From contig CM054116.1 in assembly GCA_028673005.1 (NCBI GenBank), positions 79,186,572 to 79,250,571 of the forward strand: a DNA stretch of 64,000 nucleotides, written 5' to 3'. Shown here one piece after another: positions 47,101-57,489 of this stretch. A program made the position numbers and the translations under genes. Below the pieces are notes generated by a model, which ran no database searches, was not told where the DNA came from, and saw only the letters and a list, made by a program, of their open reading frames with translations. Position 1 is the first letter of the stretch, and the number at the start of each line of letters is the position of its first letter. The stretch is from Tanypteryx hageni. Lineage: Eukaryota; Arthropoda; Insecta; Odonata; Petaluridae.

Positions 47101-48695
47101 ATTAAGAAACCCGCCGAAAATCGGAGTAATTGCAAATTCACTTAATTCCTTTTACTAAAAAAACAACAAATACAGGAGGGGAGAGATGGAGAGAGACCGC
47201 AAATACCAATTTGATCCTTCGTACGTGATCGTTGAGCATCCACTGAGATTCTCTTTCCTCACGTCATACGAAACGTGGTTTGCATTAATATTCCAAAGTC
47301 ATTCATGATTGGTAGTTGGAGATGGGACGAAGTAGCCTCTAATATGGAATCCAGTTCTTTTCCCATTCATGAAATCTGATCGGAGAAGCTCACAGCGGTA
47401 TGGTTTTCAAACGTTACATACAACGAATATTTTATTGATTTTTCGTTTCCTTTTCTGAGGAAGCCTCAGGATAAACTTAAGTAAAAACGCTCTCATAAAC
47501 AAATCTCTAAGCTATAAAATATACTGCGAAAATAAATTTTATGTTATTATAGTCAACTAATAGCAGACGTATCATTTTTCATGTGTATTAGTCGATCAAA
47601 ACTTCTACTTAGTCATTTAAAGGACGTACTCAATTCACAGCTGTGCGCAGTCCCGCACTTGTATCACAATTCCGATCTGAACATAAATGTCCTGCCATGA
47701 TTCCCGGAGGAAGTATACATTATTTTATTTGCTGCAAACTGAATTTTGCTTCGCTACTTCCCTCAGATGTACTCGCGGCGCTGATCCAAACGATAAAAAA
47801 ATGCTAGAATACATTTTTGTGCTGGAAAGCTTTCACTCATGGGGGAGGAAAAAGGCAGCGACAAACGTACGGTTCATCCTTTCCGTATAAGTTATGCAAC
47901 ATAAGGAAACTGGAAAAATTGCCTCCCCACTGTCTGATAAGTTCATAAAATTGGCGGCCCAAGAGATAACGCATAAAACATGAAAACAAAATCGTAAAAA
48001 TGCCACGCACGGTTATTTTCCTGTAATATCGACTTATTGTACAGAGCAAGCAATATGGGCGGTAAAATTTATATTTTGGCTCTAGTAGGAGAAGAATATA
48101 CGCCAACTTGGACAGAAGTTTTAGGAGGAAAAGAAAGAGTATGAGAATAGTATTTCAAGCTTAATGTTTAAATAATGCGCCAAAATACTACGAACGGCCT
48201 GGCCCGGTGCTATAGTACTATACGTAGTTGGAAAACTATTTTTAATATTCGTCAATGCCCATGTAAAACAAGGTTCCGAAGATCAATTTTTAGAAACGGA
48301 ACCGATAGACAAGAATGACGTTCGCTACGGTCTGGATTGCCCAAATGAGGATAAAACAAGAATACAAATCAAAATAATCCAGTTTAAAAATCATAACTCC
48401 GAGGAGGCTGTTGCTGAGCGTTGTGGCTAGACGCAAGTGTCGCTAATTTTAGAGCTACTGAATCCGTTTTTAAGATTTAGTCTTATCGTCCATACACGCG
48501 CATGCTCGTTCAAAACTGGCTATTGTCTGCGTTAGTTCCTCTCGCAACCCTAGGTTACGTTCATGGAAAAAGCCGCGTTGGGAAAAATCGCGTAGCACAA
48601 ACTAAATAACTTATAGAAAAAATGTATATATGTATGGGCAACGATCTCTCTCACGTCATATGCACAGGAAAAATGCAGTTTGCTGATTATTATTA
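44115..48695. other. Non-coding, nothing recognised
   Basis: No shared repeat copies found. The 112-residue minus frame (44880-45218) overlaps two plus frames and another minus frame (45025-45360), and none shows a domain. Confidence 0.45.
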
Positions 48696-48699
48696 TATG

Positions 48700-48953
48700 C
48701 AGAGACGTAACTGGGAGATGAGGCGCCTATGGCAAAATTTTAGGAAACACCTTAGTTACGTCGAATATTATTTTTCGTGTGTTTTAAAAAGAGAGAATAC
48801 TAGCATTTTATTAACAATGACTTCTAAATTGGAGTATTAAATTAAGATTTACTTTCGGTAAAGTAAACTCCAGGAATTTTGGCGGGGATGTTTGGCGCCT
48901 TCTGCAGGCGTCGCCTATGGCAAATGCCACCTTCGCCATACCCTAGTCACATG
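48700..48953 (+). mobile_element. hAT-type MITE, second copy
   Basis: Starts CAGAGACGTAACTGGGAGAT and ends GCCATACCCTAGTCACATG. Its interior matches the MITE at 36415-36618 in opposite orientation. It is longer than that copy and has a second 'GTCGCCTATGGCAAATGCCA' segment near the right end. No clear 8-bp duplication. The 72-residue frame 48622-48840 crosses it and is spurious. Confidence 0.75.
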
Positions 48954-48959
48954 TATTTA

Positions 48960-49390
48960 ACCACATATAATTCAATGGAAAGCTCGTGCCGGTCAAGAGT
49001 TTATTTTGTATGCATGTTTGTGTGTACGATTCATCTTAATCACTATAATTAATGACAAAATTATTTTTTCTTTCGCAATTCTCGTCGTACGCTACCCTCA
49101 CGAAATGGCGATCGCTTTCGTCAGTCTTATTTAAATGAATAGTATTTGATTGATCTTGAGACTAAGCAAATAAAAAGGAGTGTTTTTTATTTCTCAAGGC
49201 GGAAAAATATCAAATAATAAAACGCTCGGTAAGAATATCAAATTCTTATTGGACGAGACATTTCCAAATTTTTCATTTTGCGAGAATCCACCCAATCCGG
49301 AGGGAAAAACATCTCATTCCTCTATATTTCTTAACCCGACCGTTACGTCACGACGATCACATGGAACTCTTTCGGATAGGGCCTTTTTTA
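48960..49390. other. Non-coding, nothing recognised
   Basis: No gene or repeat identified. Confidence 0.45.
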
Positions 49391-49394
49391 CAGT

Positions 49395-50240
49395 ACCCTT
49401 CCGGTCAAACAATTTTTTCCCTACTTCTCCCCAAGGCGATCCTCCATAACCGCTTGGTTTCCCTCACGCGAAATATCCCAGAAGAGCCTCTTGCAACTCA
49501 AAGCCTCTCGAGCCAACTATCCCCTCAGAGAATAAAATCCCCCTCGCCGCATCCAATCTGTCCCAATTTTCGTCGTCTTTCTCCTCCTCCTCCTCCTCCT
49601 GCTACACTCCATACCCTCCCTATTACTAGTGCGTCCCACTCACTCTGCCCCCGTCTAACTCTTCATCTCCCCTCCCCCACACCCCTCCCCACGATTCTTA
49701 TGGACCTATTTTGCTCGCAGCACACGATCCCCATTTCGGACGATTCGTCTTCTACGCCTCTTCGTTTTTTCGTCACTCTTATTTTTCATTCATCTCCTTT
49801 CCTTTCGTTCTCTCCTCTTTATCTCTCGGCATCCTTCCCCTTCATATATTTACCAACTTTTGACTGAGTAACATCTATCCACGTCCATCCTTGTAACTTT
49901 CTCTCCCTATATTACTTCCGCCCTGCACTTTCCGAAATTATCTTGTTTTCTTTGCCGTTTCCATTTCTTATTTGCCCTTTTAGTTACTTTCTTTTCTCTC
50001 GCCGTCCTTTCTTCTCTATGTCAGTCCTCTTACCTTTCTCTTCCCGCATCGATTTCCACGTTTCATTCTGTTACGATGGAAGGATATTAGCCCTCTCACC
50101 AGCCAGCCAAAACCCTCAACCTCTCATTCCATCCTCCTTCCTCTCAGTTTTCCTCCAGCTAGCTAATCTGCTCCCTCTCCAGTATCTCCGTACAATCGAG
50201 TTCTCTCTCTGTCTCTCTCCCTCTGACGAAGATTCTGTGG
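49395..50240. other. Pyrimidine-rich tract with long chance frames
   Basis: C+T-rich (TCCTCCTCCTCCTCC near 49580; TCTCTCTCTGTCTCTCTCC near 50200). The plus frames 49361-49867 (168 aa) and 49943-50323 (126 aa) are S/P/L/F-rich. No domain or signal that I can support. Confidence 0.5.
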
Positions 50241-50329
50241 AGGGAGAGGCGGAAGGGGCAGTTATTGAAAGTTCAATAATACACCAGTTAGAAGGAAACG
50301 GAACGCTTTCGTTATTTTTTTAGATCGCA

Positions 50330-51280
50330 GCTATGGTTAAAATTTCTAGTTAAAGCTGGTTACATTTAAGGGACGGAGAATTTCATTCGTAATTTTTTCC
50401 TATTTTTGATCTAGTTAATTTTGAATTTGAGCAGTCGTGTTTACTATTAGTAGAGTTATCAATTTCTGACGTTTACCGACAAACGCCGGAAAAGTTTACC
50501 AATTACAAGAGTAGGTTTGTCGGTAAACTACTTAACTAATTTGAAGTTTTGATTCGAGATTGCGTTGTTTGCTTGAATGAGTCGTAATTGTGTCAACAGG
50601 CACGCAACGAAATTTATTAAAATAGGAACGCAAATTTTTATCTTAAATATTAATTTGTCTTCATTTTGCGATAGTTCTTAATTTATTTAAAAAAAATGAA
50701 TGAAAAATGACCATATAGGTTGTATTACTTAATAAACTACTACTCCGACAAATGTGAAGGATGGACATGAATGAAGTACATGTTACATTAATATTAAAGA
50801 ATTTCAAGATGAAAACCTTAACAAAGCGATAATTAACCAACCAATGGGGAAAGAATTGCGGAGCAAATTAAGTAATGCGCTTTTTATCACCAACTGCTAT
50901 CTTTCCTTCAGAGCAAAGAATCGCGGATGCGATGTATTGTTGCCTACATTTGTAACAGCATGTACGTTTTAGCGATTTTTCTGATTGATCCCCGGGAGAT
51001 GATCCTAGATCCACCAAATCTATACTATACGTAGTCCTAATGTATAAGTATCTATCCTGGAGTTTTGGCCTTTGCAATTTATGCCATTTTGGAGTTATTT
51101 TTATATGGAGAAGCAGATGGAAGAACCGACACATAAAGCGATGTTTTTAGAGGAAAATGCTAAAAATTAACGAAACCAACTTTTAGAGGTGCAAAGAAGT
51201 CAGCAAATAAGAAAGTTACGTAATTGAATGCTTCAGAAAAGAACAATAATTTCGGGAATACAAAAGTTGTGTGACAAAGA
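50330..51280. other. Non-coding; weak family B-like start near 51000
   Basis: 'ATGATCCTAGATCCACCAAAT' (about 51000) resembles 'TTGATCCTAGAGCCACCAAAC' at the start of family B copy 1. Nothing else recognised. Confidence 0.4.
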
Positions 51281-51282
51281 AA

Positions 51283-51330
51283 TATTAATGAAGAATTATT
51301 TGTTAAAAATTACGCTATACAACTCTTATA
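51283..51330 (+). repeat. Direct repeat flanking the Gypsy element (left)
   Basis: About 48 bp ('ATTAATGAAGAATTATTTG'...'AACTCTTATAT') that recurs at 56427-56479 with a handful of mismatches. It ends exactly where the LTR segment begins. Far longer than a Gypsy target duplication. Confidence 0.75.
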
Positions 51331-51435
51331 TTGAGACGCAACTGTCTCATTTTACATTAATCTCTCGTAATTCGCAAAGTACTTGGAATAGAAAAACGAT
51401 ACGATACCTCTTAGATGACACTGATGCTGCCGCCA
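51331..51435 (-). mobile_element. Gypsy LTR segment (3' side of the element)
   Basis: About 95% identical to 56096-56200, beginning TGAGACGCAACTGTCTCATT. It is joined directly to integrase-coding DNA at about 51435, so the rest of this LTR, the polypurine tract and most of the integrase were deleted. Confidence 0.8.
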
Positions 51436-51700
51436 AGCATTGGAAGATCATCTCTCTCAAAGCAAGAGGTATTACAACGCGAGGCATCATAGAGCCCAGG
51501 GAATGGTGACGTAGTAATTCGCCTTTCAAGGAATAATTAGGAATGGTTTTCCCTGACCTGATTCGCTCTATTATTTTGCAAATATCTCTGTCCGAAGCCT
51601 GATGGTGGCGAATATTGGTAAAGGACAATGGAACATGTTGCAATAAACAAGAAATATGAACAGGGGTAGGATCAGAATTGTGACCCAAGATTCTAACCTG
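51436..51700 (-). pseudogene. Ty3/Gypsy integrase, N-terminal stub
   Basis: The minus frame reads through the RNase H-integrase spacer (residues ICKIIERIRSG) to RVVIPLALREMIFQ, which corresponds to the conserved start of the integrase zinc-binding region (RxxVPxxLRxxIL). The HHCC finger, the DDE core and the C-terminal domain are absent, because the frame passes straight into LTR DNA. Its order after RNase H is normal for Ty3/Gypsy pol. Non-functional. Confidence 0.8.
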
Positions 51701-51722
51701 AGATAAGCAACCAGCAGCTCTA

Positions 51723-52090
51723 TTACAAGAAGCAGATATGTGGTGAATTGTAAAATGGAAACGACAGTTTTAAGACCATACGACCAATTTTACCTAATTG
51801 TTTAGGGTTATTCAAAAGCCAAGTAAGAGTAGCATGATCAGTATACGAATTAAATGGTCTCGCCTGCAGGTATGGCTTAAATTTTTGAGTTGCGAAACAA
51901 CAGGCCATACATTCCAATTCATAAGTGGACAGACGATACTCCTGGGCGTTAAGTGTTTTGCTAGCATATGCCACCGGTTTAAAATTACCGTCGATCAGCT
52001 GATTGAGAGTGCACCCAAAGCAATATTGCTAGCATACACAAAGAGATGGAAACCTGCATTCAAATTAGGCAAATGAAGAACTGGAGGAGA
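51723..52090 (-). pseudogene. Ty3/Gypsy RNase H domain
   Basis: Follows the RT thumb in the same order as intact pol. The segment FHLFVYASNIALGA is the first RNase H strand, where families usually have TDAS; the first catalytic Asp is replaced by Tyr. Downstream are MAYASKTLNAQEYRLSTYELE (with the expected YSTYE-type Glu) and YTDHATLTWLL (catalytic Asp retained), then KIGRMVLKL. The frame is broken between the first strand and MAYASK (two separate frames, 52474-51995 and 51974-51723). In a live element this domain removes the RNA template and makes the plus-strand primer. The broken frame and lost Asp make it inactive. Confidence 0.85.
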
Positions 52091-52800
52091 GGACAAGTCA
52101 TTTTTAAGCTTCATAAAAGAATCACAATGGGAATCGGTCCAATGAAAAGTGGTATTCTTTCTCCTAAAAGCATTTAAGGGAGCGGCCAATTTTACAAAAT
52201 TAGGAATAAACTTTGAATAAAAACCTGACATACCAAGAAAGGAAGCGACCTGTTTCAGTGAAGTTGGCACTGGAAAATTCATTATAGGCTTCACCCTCTC
52301 AGGATCTATCTGCAGGGTACCACATGTGATCTGATGTCCAGAGAAGTTAAAAGCTGACTGAGAAACTTTCATTTTGTCTGGTTGGACTCTGAGACCTGCT
52401 TGGCGAAGTCTGCAGTACCTTGCCGATGTGGTCCAGGTGTGCCTCATAAGATTCAGAATAAATACATAAGTCATTGATATAAGGAAATACTCAATTATAT
52501 TTTAAGTCCTCTAAAACCTTATTGATCAATCTTGAAAAAATTTGGGGGCTAGTACAGATTCCAAATGGTAATCTTCTATACTGATAAAGACCAAAGGGGG
52601 TAATAAACGCAGTGATAGGTTTACTCTGGTTTGACAAAGGAATCTGATGAAAAGCAGAATTGAGATCTAAAATCGAAAAGAACCTGGCGGAACCAAGGTA
52701 AGCGAAAGCTAGCTCAATCGAAGGTACCGGATAATTATCATATTTAACCCTTTTATTAATTTTGCGGTAGTCGATTACAAGGCCATCTTATCCATTTCTC
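52091..52800 (-). pseudogene. Ty3/Gypsy reverse transcriptase, palm to thumb
   Basis: In the minus direction from 52800: GLVIDYRKINKR, then FSILDLNSAFHQIPL (first catalytic Asp retained), AFITPFGLYQYRRLPFG, then YINDL at 52467-52481, where the family has YxDD; the first Asp of the pair is Asn. The thumb follows (FSGHQITCGTLQIDPERV, SFLGMSGFYSKFIPNFVKLA) and then the connection to RNase H. There is a stop shortly before YINDL and frame changes around 52480. Upstream RT residues are separated by a LINE inserted at about 52802-54596. It would have copied the element RNA into DNA in virus-like particles. The Asn and the stops make it dead. Confidence 0.9.
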
Positions 52801-52801
52801 T

Positions 52802-54596
52802 TCATCTACATCTACATGATGCCCTGCAAGTCATCTTTTTGGTGGTTGGCAGGGGGTGCAGTGCACCAAGGGTCCATAGTTTTCCTACGTTATCTTTTCC
52901 TATTATGTTCTCTTATCGTCCTAGGGGAAACCTATCCTCTATATCGCTCCGTTCTACAGTCGATCTCGCGAATCTTATCCTCACTGTCCTTCCTTCCGAG
53001 ATACGTCGGGCTTCTGATAAGTCGTACTGCCTCATTCGCTAGTCTCTCCGACATACATTTTTCCAGTAGTTTAAATCTAGCCTGCAGCCTACGTTCCTTT
53101 AACGATGTCCATTTCAGATTTTCTATTAATGATGTTGCGCTTTGTTTACTATCGTAATTCCTCTTTACAAATATAACTGCCCTGCGCTGAACCTTTTCTG
53201 CCTCATTAGTGAGTTCCTTTTCGTAGGGATTCCATACAGCTGAAGCGTATTCGACCAACCAAGGATGAATAACATAATTCTTTCACTTTTTCGGAGCAAT
53301 TTCGAACTATTCTCCCTATAAAGGTCAGCTTTTTGTTATCGGCACCTATCAATCGGCGAATGTGGGTGTCCCACGAGAGATCACGATGGATCGTGACTCC
53401 GAGATATTTAATCGAGTCTGAAACTGGAATCTCTCTTCCGTCCAACGAATAATTATTTTCCAACGAGATACTCTTGGTTCTCCAGAAGTTGATGAAGCAG
53501 CTTTTCTTTTGGTTGATCTCTAACTGCCATTCCTTACACCATGCAGAAATACCTTCTAGGTCATTTTGGAGATACTGGTGGTCTTCCGGATTGCTTATTT
53601 CTCTATAGATGACAGCGTCGTCCGCGAAAAGCCTAATTTTACTTCTGACTACTGAGCAGATATCGTTTATATAAATTAAAAATAATAACGGACCAATTAC
53701 ACTACCCTGCGGAACGCCAGAGATCCCCTACACTAAGTTCGAAGATTTCCCATCTATAACAACCTTCTGCTTCCTATGATTTAAAAATTCATGGATCCAT
53801 CTAACGATTTTAGAATTAACGCCTAAGGTTTCTAATTTCGTTATTAACCTCCTGTGAGGTACCTTATCAAAGGCTTTTCTAAAATCTAAGAAGATGGCAT
53901 TGACCTGCGTATTCTTTTCTCCGCCTCTCAGTATACAATTCACAAAAAGACCGAGCTGAGTATCACAAGACCTATCTTTCCTGAAGCCGTGTTGACAACC
54001 ATCTTACAATAAATTATGTTGCCAACGAGTATATGCTCGAGAATCTTACACGATATCGAAGTTAGGGAAATCGGCCTGTAACTTTCTGGGTTCTCCTTGT
54101 CGCCGTCCTTATGAATTAGGGTAACGTACGCTAACCTCCAGTCGCTAGGGACCTCTGCGCGAGAAATGAATTTCTCGAAGATTATCCGAAGAAAAGGTGC
54201 TATTTCTTCAGCTAATTCTTTTAAAACGCGAGCAGGAATTTCTTCGGGGCCAGTGGCTTTGTTATGTCTGATTGAACTTAATTGCTTTGCTATTCCCACC
54301 TCAGAAAATACTATATCGTCCATCAGGTCCCTCCTTCCTTTCGCCCGAATAAAGACGATTATCTATCTATCTATCCTAATTGCGGGTTCATAATGCACGC
54401 AATGGTCGCTGATGGCTGTAAATGCTTTTACAAAATGACCGTTTAACAGCACCTGATCGTTCGGTCATATCACGGAAGCCAGGTAGCATTTCTCGTAGGC
54501 GCGACCTGAAGCTTGAAAAGTTTGCCTTAGAAAACATAAAACTTTCTTTGAGGCTTAGGGTGCATATCGATTTTCAACTTACACTCTGCATATACG
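52802..54596 (-). mobile_element. CR1/Jockey-type LINE, 5'-truncated, inside Gypsy RT
   Basis: The minus-strand non-LTR retrotransposon body interrupts the Gypsy RT: Gypsy residues end at SPAIFIR near 54597 and resume at KRNG..GLVIDYRK at 52800. The LINE 3' end is a short (GATGTA)n-type tail, 'CATGTAGATGTAGATGA', typical of CR1-like tails. The 5' end starts in the linker after the endonuclease, so the endonuclease and any ORF1 are missing, as in ordinary 5' truncation. I see no clear target duplication. Confidence 0.85.
52932..54323 (-). pseudogene. LINE reverse transcriptase (non-LTR)
   Basis: Domains in order: NKATGPEEIPARVLKEL, YRPISLTSISCKILEHI (fingers), FLDFRKAFDKVPHRRLI (catalytic Asp), SGVPQGSVIGPLLFLIYIND, RLFADDAVIY (FADD catalytic pair intact at 53617-53628), then KYLGVTIHRDLSWDTHI and the C-terminal region YASAVWNPYEKELTNEAEKV with a KVQRRA motif. 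It is broken by a frameshift near 53940, a TAG near 53727 and a frameshift near 53255. The families using this layout are CR1 and Jockey; the exact clade needs a tree. The conserved catalytic residues with few lesions suggest the LINE is younger than its Gypsy host. Confidence 0.9.
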
Positions 54597-54764
54597 GCCG
54601 GATGAAAATGGCCGGGCTAGCAAATGGGGAGTTTTATTCTTCGATCACGCCTTTCTCTAGCAGTGACGTCACCTGATTCTGCATTGAGGCCAGTTTAGGC
54701 GGAGACAATTTATACGGATGTTAACGAATTGGGATAGAATCAGACAATTCGATTTTGTTTTCAA
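54597..54764 (-). pseudogene. Ty3/Gypsy reverse transcriptase, N-terminal part
   Basis: Minus frame: ENKIELSDSIPIR, HPYKLSPPKLASMQNQVTSL, LEKGVIEE, SPFASPAIFIR. This is the standard RT entry of Ty3/Gypsy pol (PYRLSP...LL..GVI..S.SP.ASP...V). Two in-frame stops (one before HPYK, one before NSPF). It continues at 52800 after the LINE. Confidence 0.85.
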
Positions 54765-55330
54765 TTAAGCTTGTGTGCCCAAGGTCCAACGTGATGTCGT
54801 CCGAATATCGCGAGAAAAGGAAAGAGATTCCGCGACAGCTGTCCTTCGAAGGGGGGAGGGGTTAACCCAGGTTGCCGTTACATGAGTCATCCTTAGCCTG
54901 GTCGAAAAAATGCGCGCTGGTTGAGGGACTTTATCCAAAGGCATGCCAGCAGGGGGAGGTGACAAAGGGTATGGGAAACCGCGAATTGAAAGAAAAAATG
55001 CCTTACGGGCACGGTTATCGATTATCATGGACGATTTCAATATAAAACCATGGCCTAAAATGTAAGGAAAGGGCAGGTCGGCCAAATAAAACCACTGCTT
55101 TCACGAAAATTTATGAGTTCGAACTTTTAACTGAACCCTAGATCGAAACAGAAAGGGGTGAGCTGAGAGACCGTTGCATTTTACGAAGCAATTTTTAAGC
55201 GCTCGCTTTTTGCTATGTATTTTTAATTAGGCCTATTCTTTACAATCTATGAGGGAAATTAACGAACCGGTATCGAGTAGAGCCTGGCGTGGTTGCGAGT
55301 TAATGGCCACCTGAAGTATGGTGTGTCGGA
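54765..55330 (-). pseudogene. Ty3/Gypsy aspartic protease
   Basis: Minus frame with QVAINSQPRQALLDTGS; the DTGS active-site codons are at 55263-55274. A later PYILGHGFILKSSMIID matches the retropepsin ILG(M/L)DF...G..ID motif, with Gly in place of the usual Asp. Several stops lie between the two parts. The protease would cut gag and pol during particle maturation. The catalytic triplet is intact but the frame is not. Confidence 0.8.
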
Positions 55331-55343
55331 AGGATCCGACCAA

Positions 55344-55946
55344 TTAACAAAAGAATGACCGAATCACGCCGAAAACGGCGATTATGATTAGGCTGAAATG
55401 TAACCTTTGGCGGTGTTTGGGTGCTGTGGGTGATAAAACACCCGAGGATAATGGATTTTCGCGAAAATATTCTTTTCTGGTCATGAGGAGTTTATCGGAT
55501 CGCATGAGTAAATCGTCTAACTCGGCTAGATTATTAGGTCTTCCGACGAAAAGGAAAGTAGACTGCGTCAGGGGATTGACACCATCGAGTACGATGTTTC
55601 CCAGGCTTTTGAAATGACTTGCTCCCAAGATAGATTCCGCGAAATAGCGTTAAACTAGAAATCCCTCAACGAGAATCAAAAGATCAACGACGAACTTTAG
55701 TTCGCGAACATAGCGTAACTCAGAAAGAAAAGCGAAGGTACTCGTAGGTTTGGCTGAAAGCTATACGAAGGGAAGTAGCTTAGACAAGAGAACATTAACC
55801 ACTTGGATAAGATTAGAAGGCGAAGGAGAGGAAATCACAGGCGGATTGACATTCGACCCGTCTTCTGCGCGAGAACGCGTTCTTTCAGCCCTATCTGATG
55901 CAGTGGTGGAATATTGTTTTTCCTAAGCATTCTTAGACGTTTCCAT
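55344..55946 (-). pseudogene. Ty3/Gypsy gag-like frame
   Basis: A single minus frame can be followed from an ATG at 55944-55946 (METSKNA) to SFFC at 55344, with three in-frame stops. It has a charged N-terminus (DRAERTRSRAEDGSN), a P/S-rich linker (PPVISSPSPSN), then a region with FLSELRYVRELKFVVDLL and a C-terminal part LAELDDLLMRSDKLL. No CCHC zinc knuckle is visible. Position between primer site and protease and overall layout support gag; sequence similarity alone is weak. Confidence 0.65.
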
Positions 55947-56073
55947 AGTGAAAATTAAGCAGCATGAAACCAAAGAACAAAGTGATATAGGCAAGACAAA
56001 TCTATAATAATGAACTTTAGATTACAAGTGTACGAAATACAAGAATAATACAAAATAACGAACCTACGTTCGG

Positions 56074-56091
56074 ATCTCGGTGGGACCTCCA
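56074..56091 (-). promoter_or_regulatory. Primer-binding site complementary to tRNA-Gln
   Basis: Minus strand TGGAGGTCCCACCGAGAT begins four bases inside the LTR end (56096). Its complement, ATCTCGGTGGGACCTCCA, matches the 3' end of animal tRNA-Gln (T-arm ATCTCGGTGG..ACCT plus CCA), as remembered. It fixes the element orientation and the inner edge of the 5' LTR. Confidence 0.75.
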
Positions 56092-56095
56092 ATAA

Positions 56096-56427
56096 TGAGA
56101 CGCAACTGTCTCATTTTACATTAATCTCTCGTAATTCGCAAAGTACTTGGAATATAAAAACGATACGATACCTATTATGTGACACTGCTGCTGCCAACAG
56201 GAAATCAAATATAACACAATGACAAAATGACAAGAAAATGCTTACAACTATATTGGAGTGACGTTATACAATGCAGAAATATACAAATATACTTAATAGA
56301 ATGGACCACTTGGAGGGATAGCAAACTATACGAAAAGTAATGGTCTAACAGGGAAATCTTCCGCTGGCCAGTTTAAGTTTCCACTCTCTCCGTGTCCCCT
56401 TCTTCGTTCTGTCTGTCTCTCCGTATT
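56096..56427 (-). mobile_element. Gypsy 5' LTR (outer edge approximate)
   Basis: Starts TGAGACGCAACTGTCTCATT on plus; the first 105 bp match 51331-51435. The outer edge is uncertain: no CA end is clear, and a 48-bp sequence homologous to 51283-51330 begins at about 56427. Confidence 0.65.
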
Positions 56428-56479
56428 AATGAAAAATTATTTTTTAAACATTACGCTAGAAAACTCTTATATTCCCAAT
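56427..56479 (+). repeat. Direct repeat flanking the Gypsy element (right)
   Basis: 'TATTAATGAAAAATTATTTT'...'AACTCTTATATT', homologous to 51283-51330. Preceded by a TCTGTCTGTCTCTCCGT stretch like the family E tails. Confidence 0.7.
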
Positions 56480-57040
56480 ACAATTGTCAATTTCTGGAAC
56501 ATACAATTATGTGAATTTTAGATTTATTTTTTAATTTTTAGTTCATATAAAACGTGACTTCATCAAAATAAATTTTAATAAATTTTATCATTATGTTTTT
56601 AACAAAGGTGAAATACTCCTTTAGCCAAAACAACTAGAGGGCTACAAAACCCAATGCATTTCGCCCACAAGGTGAGCATCGTCAGGGGTAAACCTGTTTC
56701 AACAGTGACTGGGAGCCAACTGCCAGGTTTGAAACGTCTTCTTAATACTTTCCGTATTTCACCTTTGTTAGTTTTGGCCAAAGTTATTGAGCTACTATCT
56801 ATTATTATGTTTTTAGTCAAAGAATGAAAAGGTACTCTGGTTGCACAGAAATTTTCCCCAAAGAATTAAAAAACAGCAATTTTAATCTCCAAACCTGGCT
56901 TCATTAACACAGTATTAACGAAAAACTGAATACATAATTGTTTATTTTGGTTAACGTCGTAATTTTGATTGTAACCAAAGTATTGTTTAAACTTTAAAAT
57001 AGCGTCAAAATTTCGTGAATATATCTATAGATTGTATTTA
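56480..57040. other. Non-coding, nothing recognised
   Basis: The 73-residue minus frame 56599-56820 includes KGEIRKVLRRRF but no domain that I can name. Confidence 0.4.
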
Positions 57041-57044
57041 TTAC

Positions 57045-57485
57045 CCAAATCAATTGTACGCAATAACACGAAACCGGCAACAATGCAAATCACTTTGATG
57101 AAGAAAGATTTTCGCAGAAGAATACATAAAATTGTCGCTTTAAAACTATTTTGTTATTGGATTCGACGCGTATTAAAAAATCGATGGCAAGAAACCAAAT
57201 TTAGTTTTTTTTAAGCGTCCATTGCTTCATCTTGAACTCCTACGATTATTCTATATAATTTTAATATATGACTGATTAATACGCTGCACTCATCCCCGTG
57301 TTAATCAAATGAATAAAATAAACTCCTGGAATCGAACCCATGACTTCAATGTTGACGAGAAGCAGCATAAAATATAATTCCTGAAAGCTCGATCGTAAAA
57401 GAATGAAAAGTTTTTTCATTCTACCATTTAACTTCAAAGACAAATAATTTTGAATTATTTTGTGCACGCACAGACGGGCAGATGA
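57045..57485 (+). repeat. Family E repeat, diverged copy
   Basis: 'CCGGCAACAATGC', 'AATGAATAAAATAAACTCCT', 'CCTGGAATCGAACCCATGAC' (antisense B-box-like) and 'CACGCACAGACGGGCAG' at the end. Block order is as in copies 1 and 2, with lower identity. Confidence 0.6.
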
Positions 57486-57489
57486 GCTG

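Noticed and set aside
49361..50323. 168- and 126-residue candidate genes
   Set aside because: C+T-rich DNA with TCC repeats; no domain or splice evidence.
54361..54380. TCTA microsatellite as a separate feature
   Set aside because: Only about four units inside the LINE body; too short to matter.
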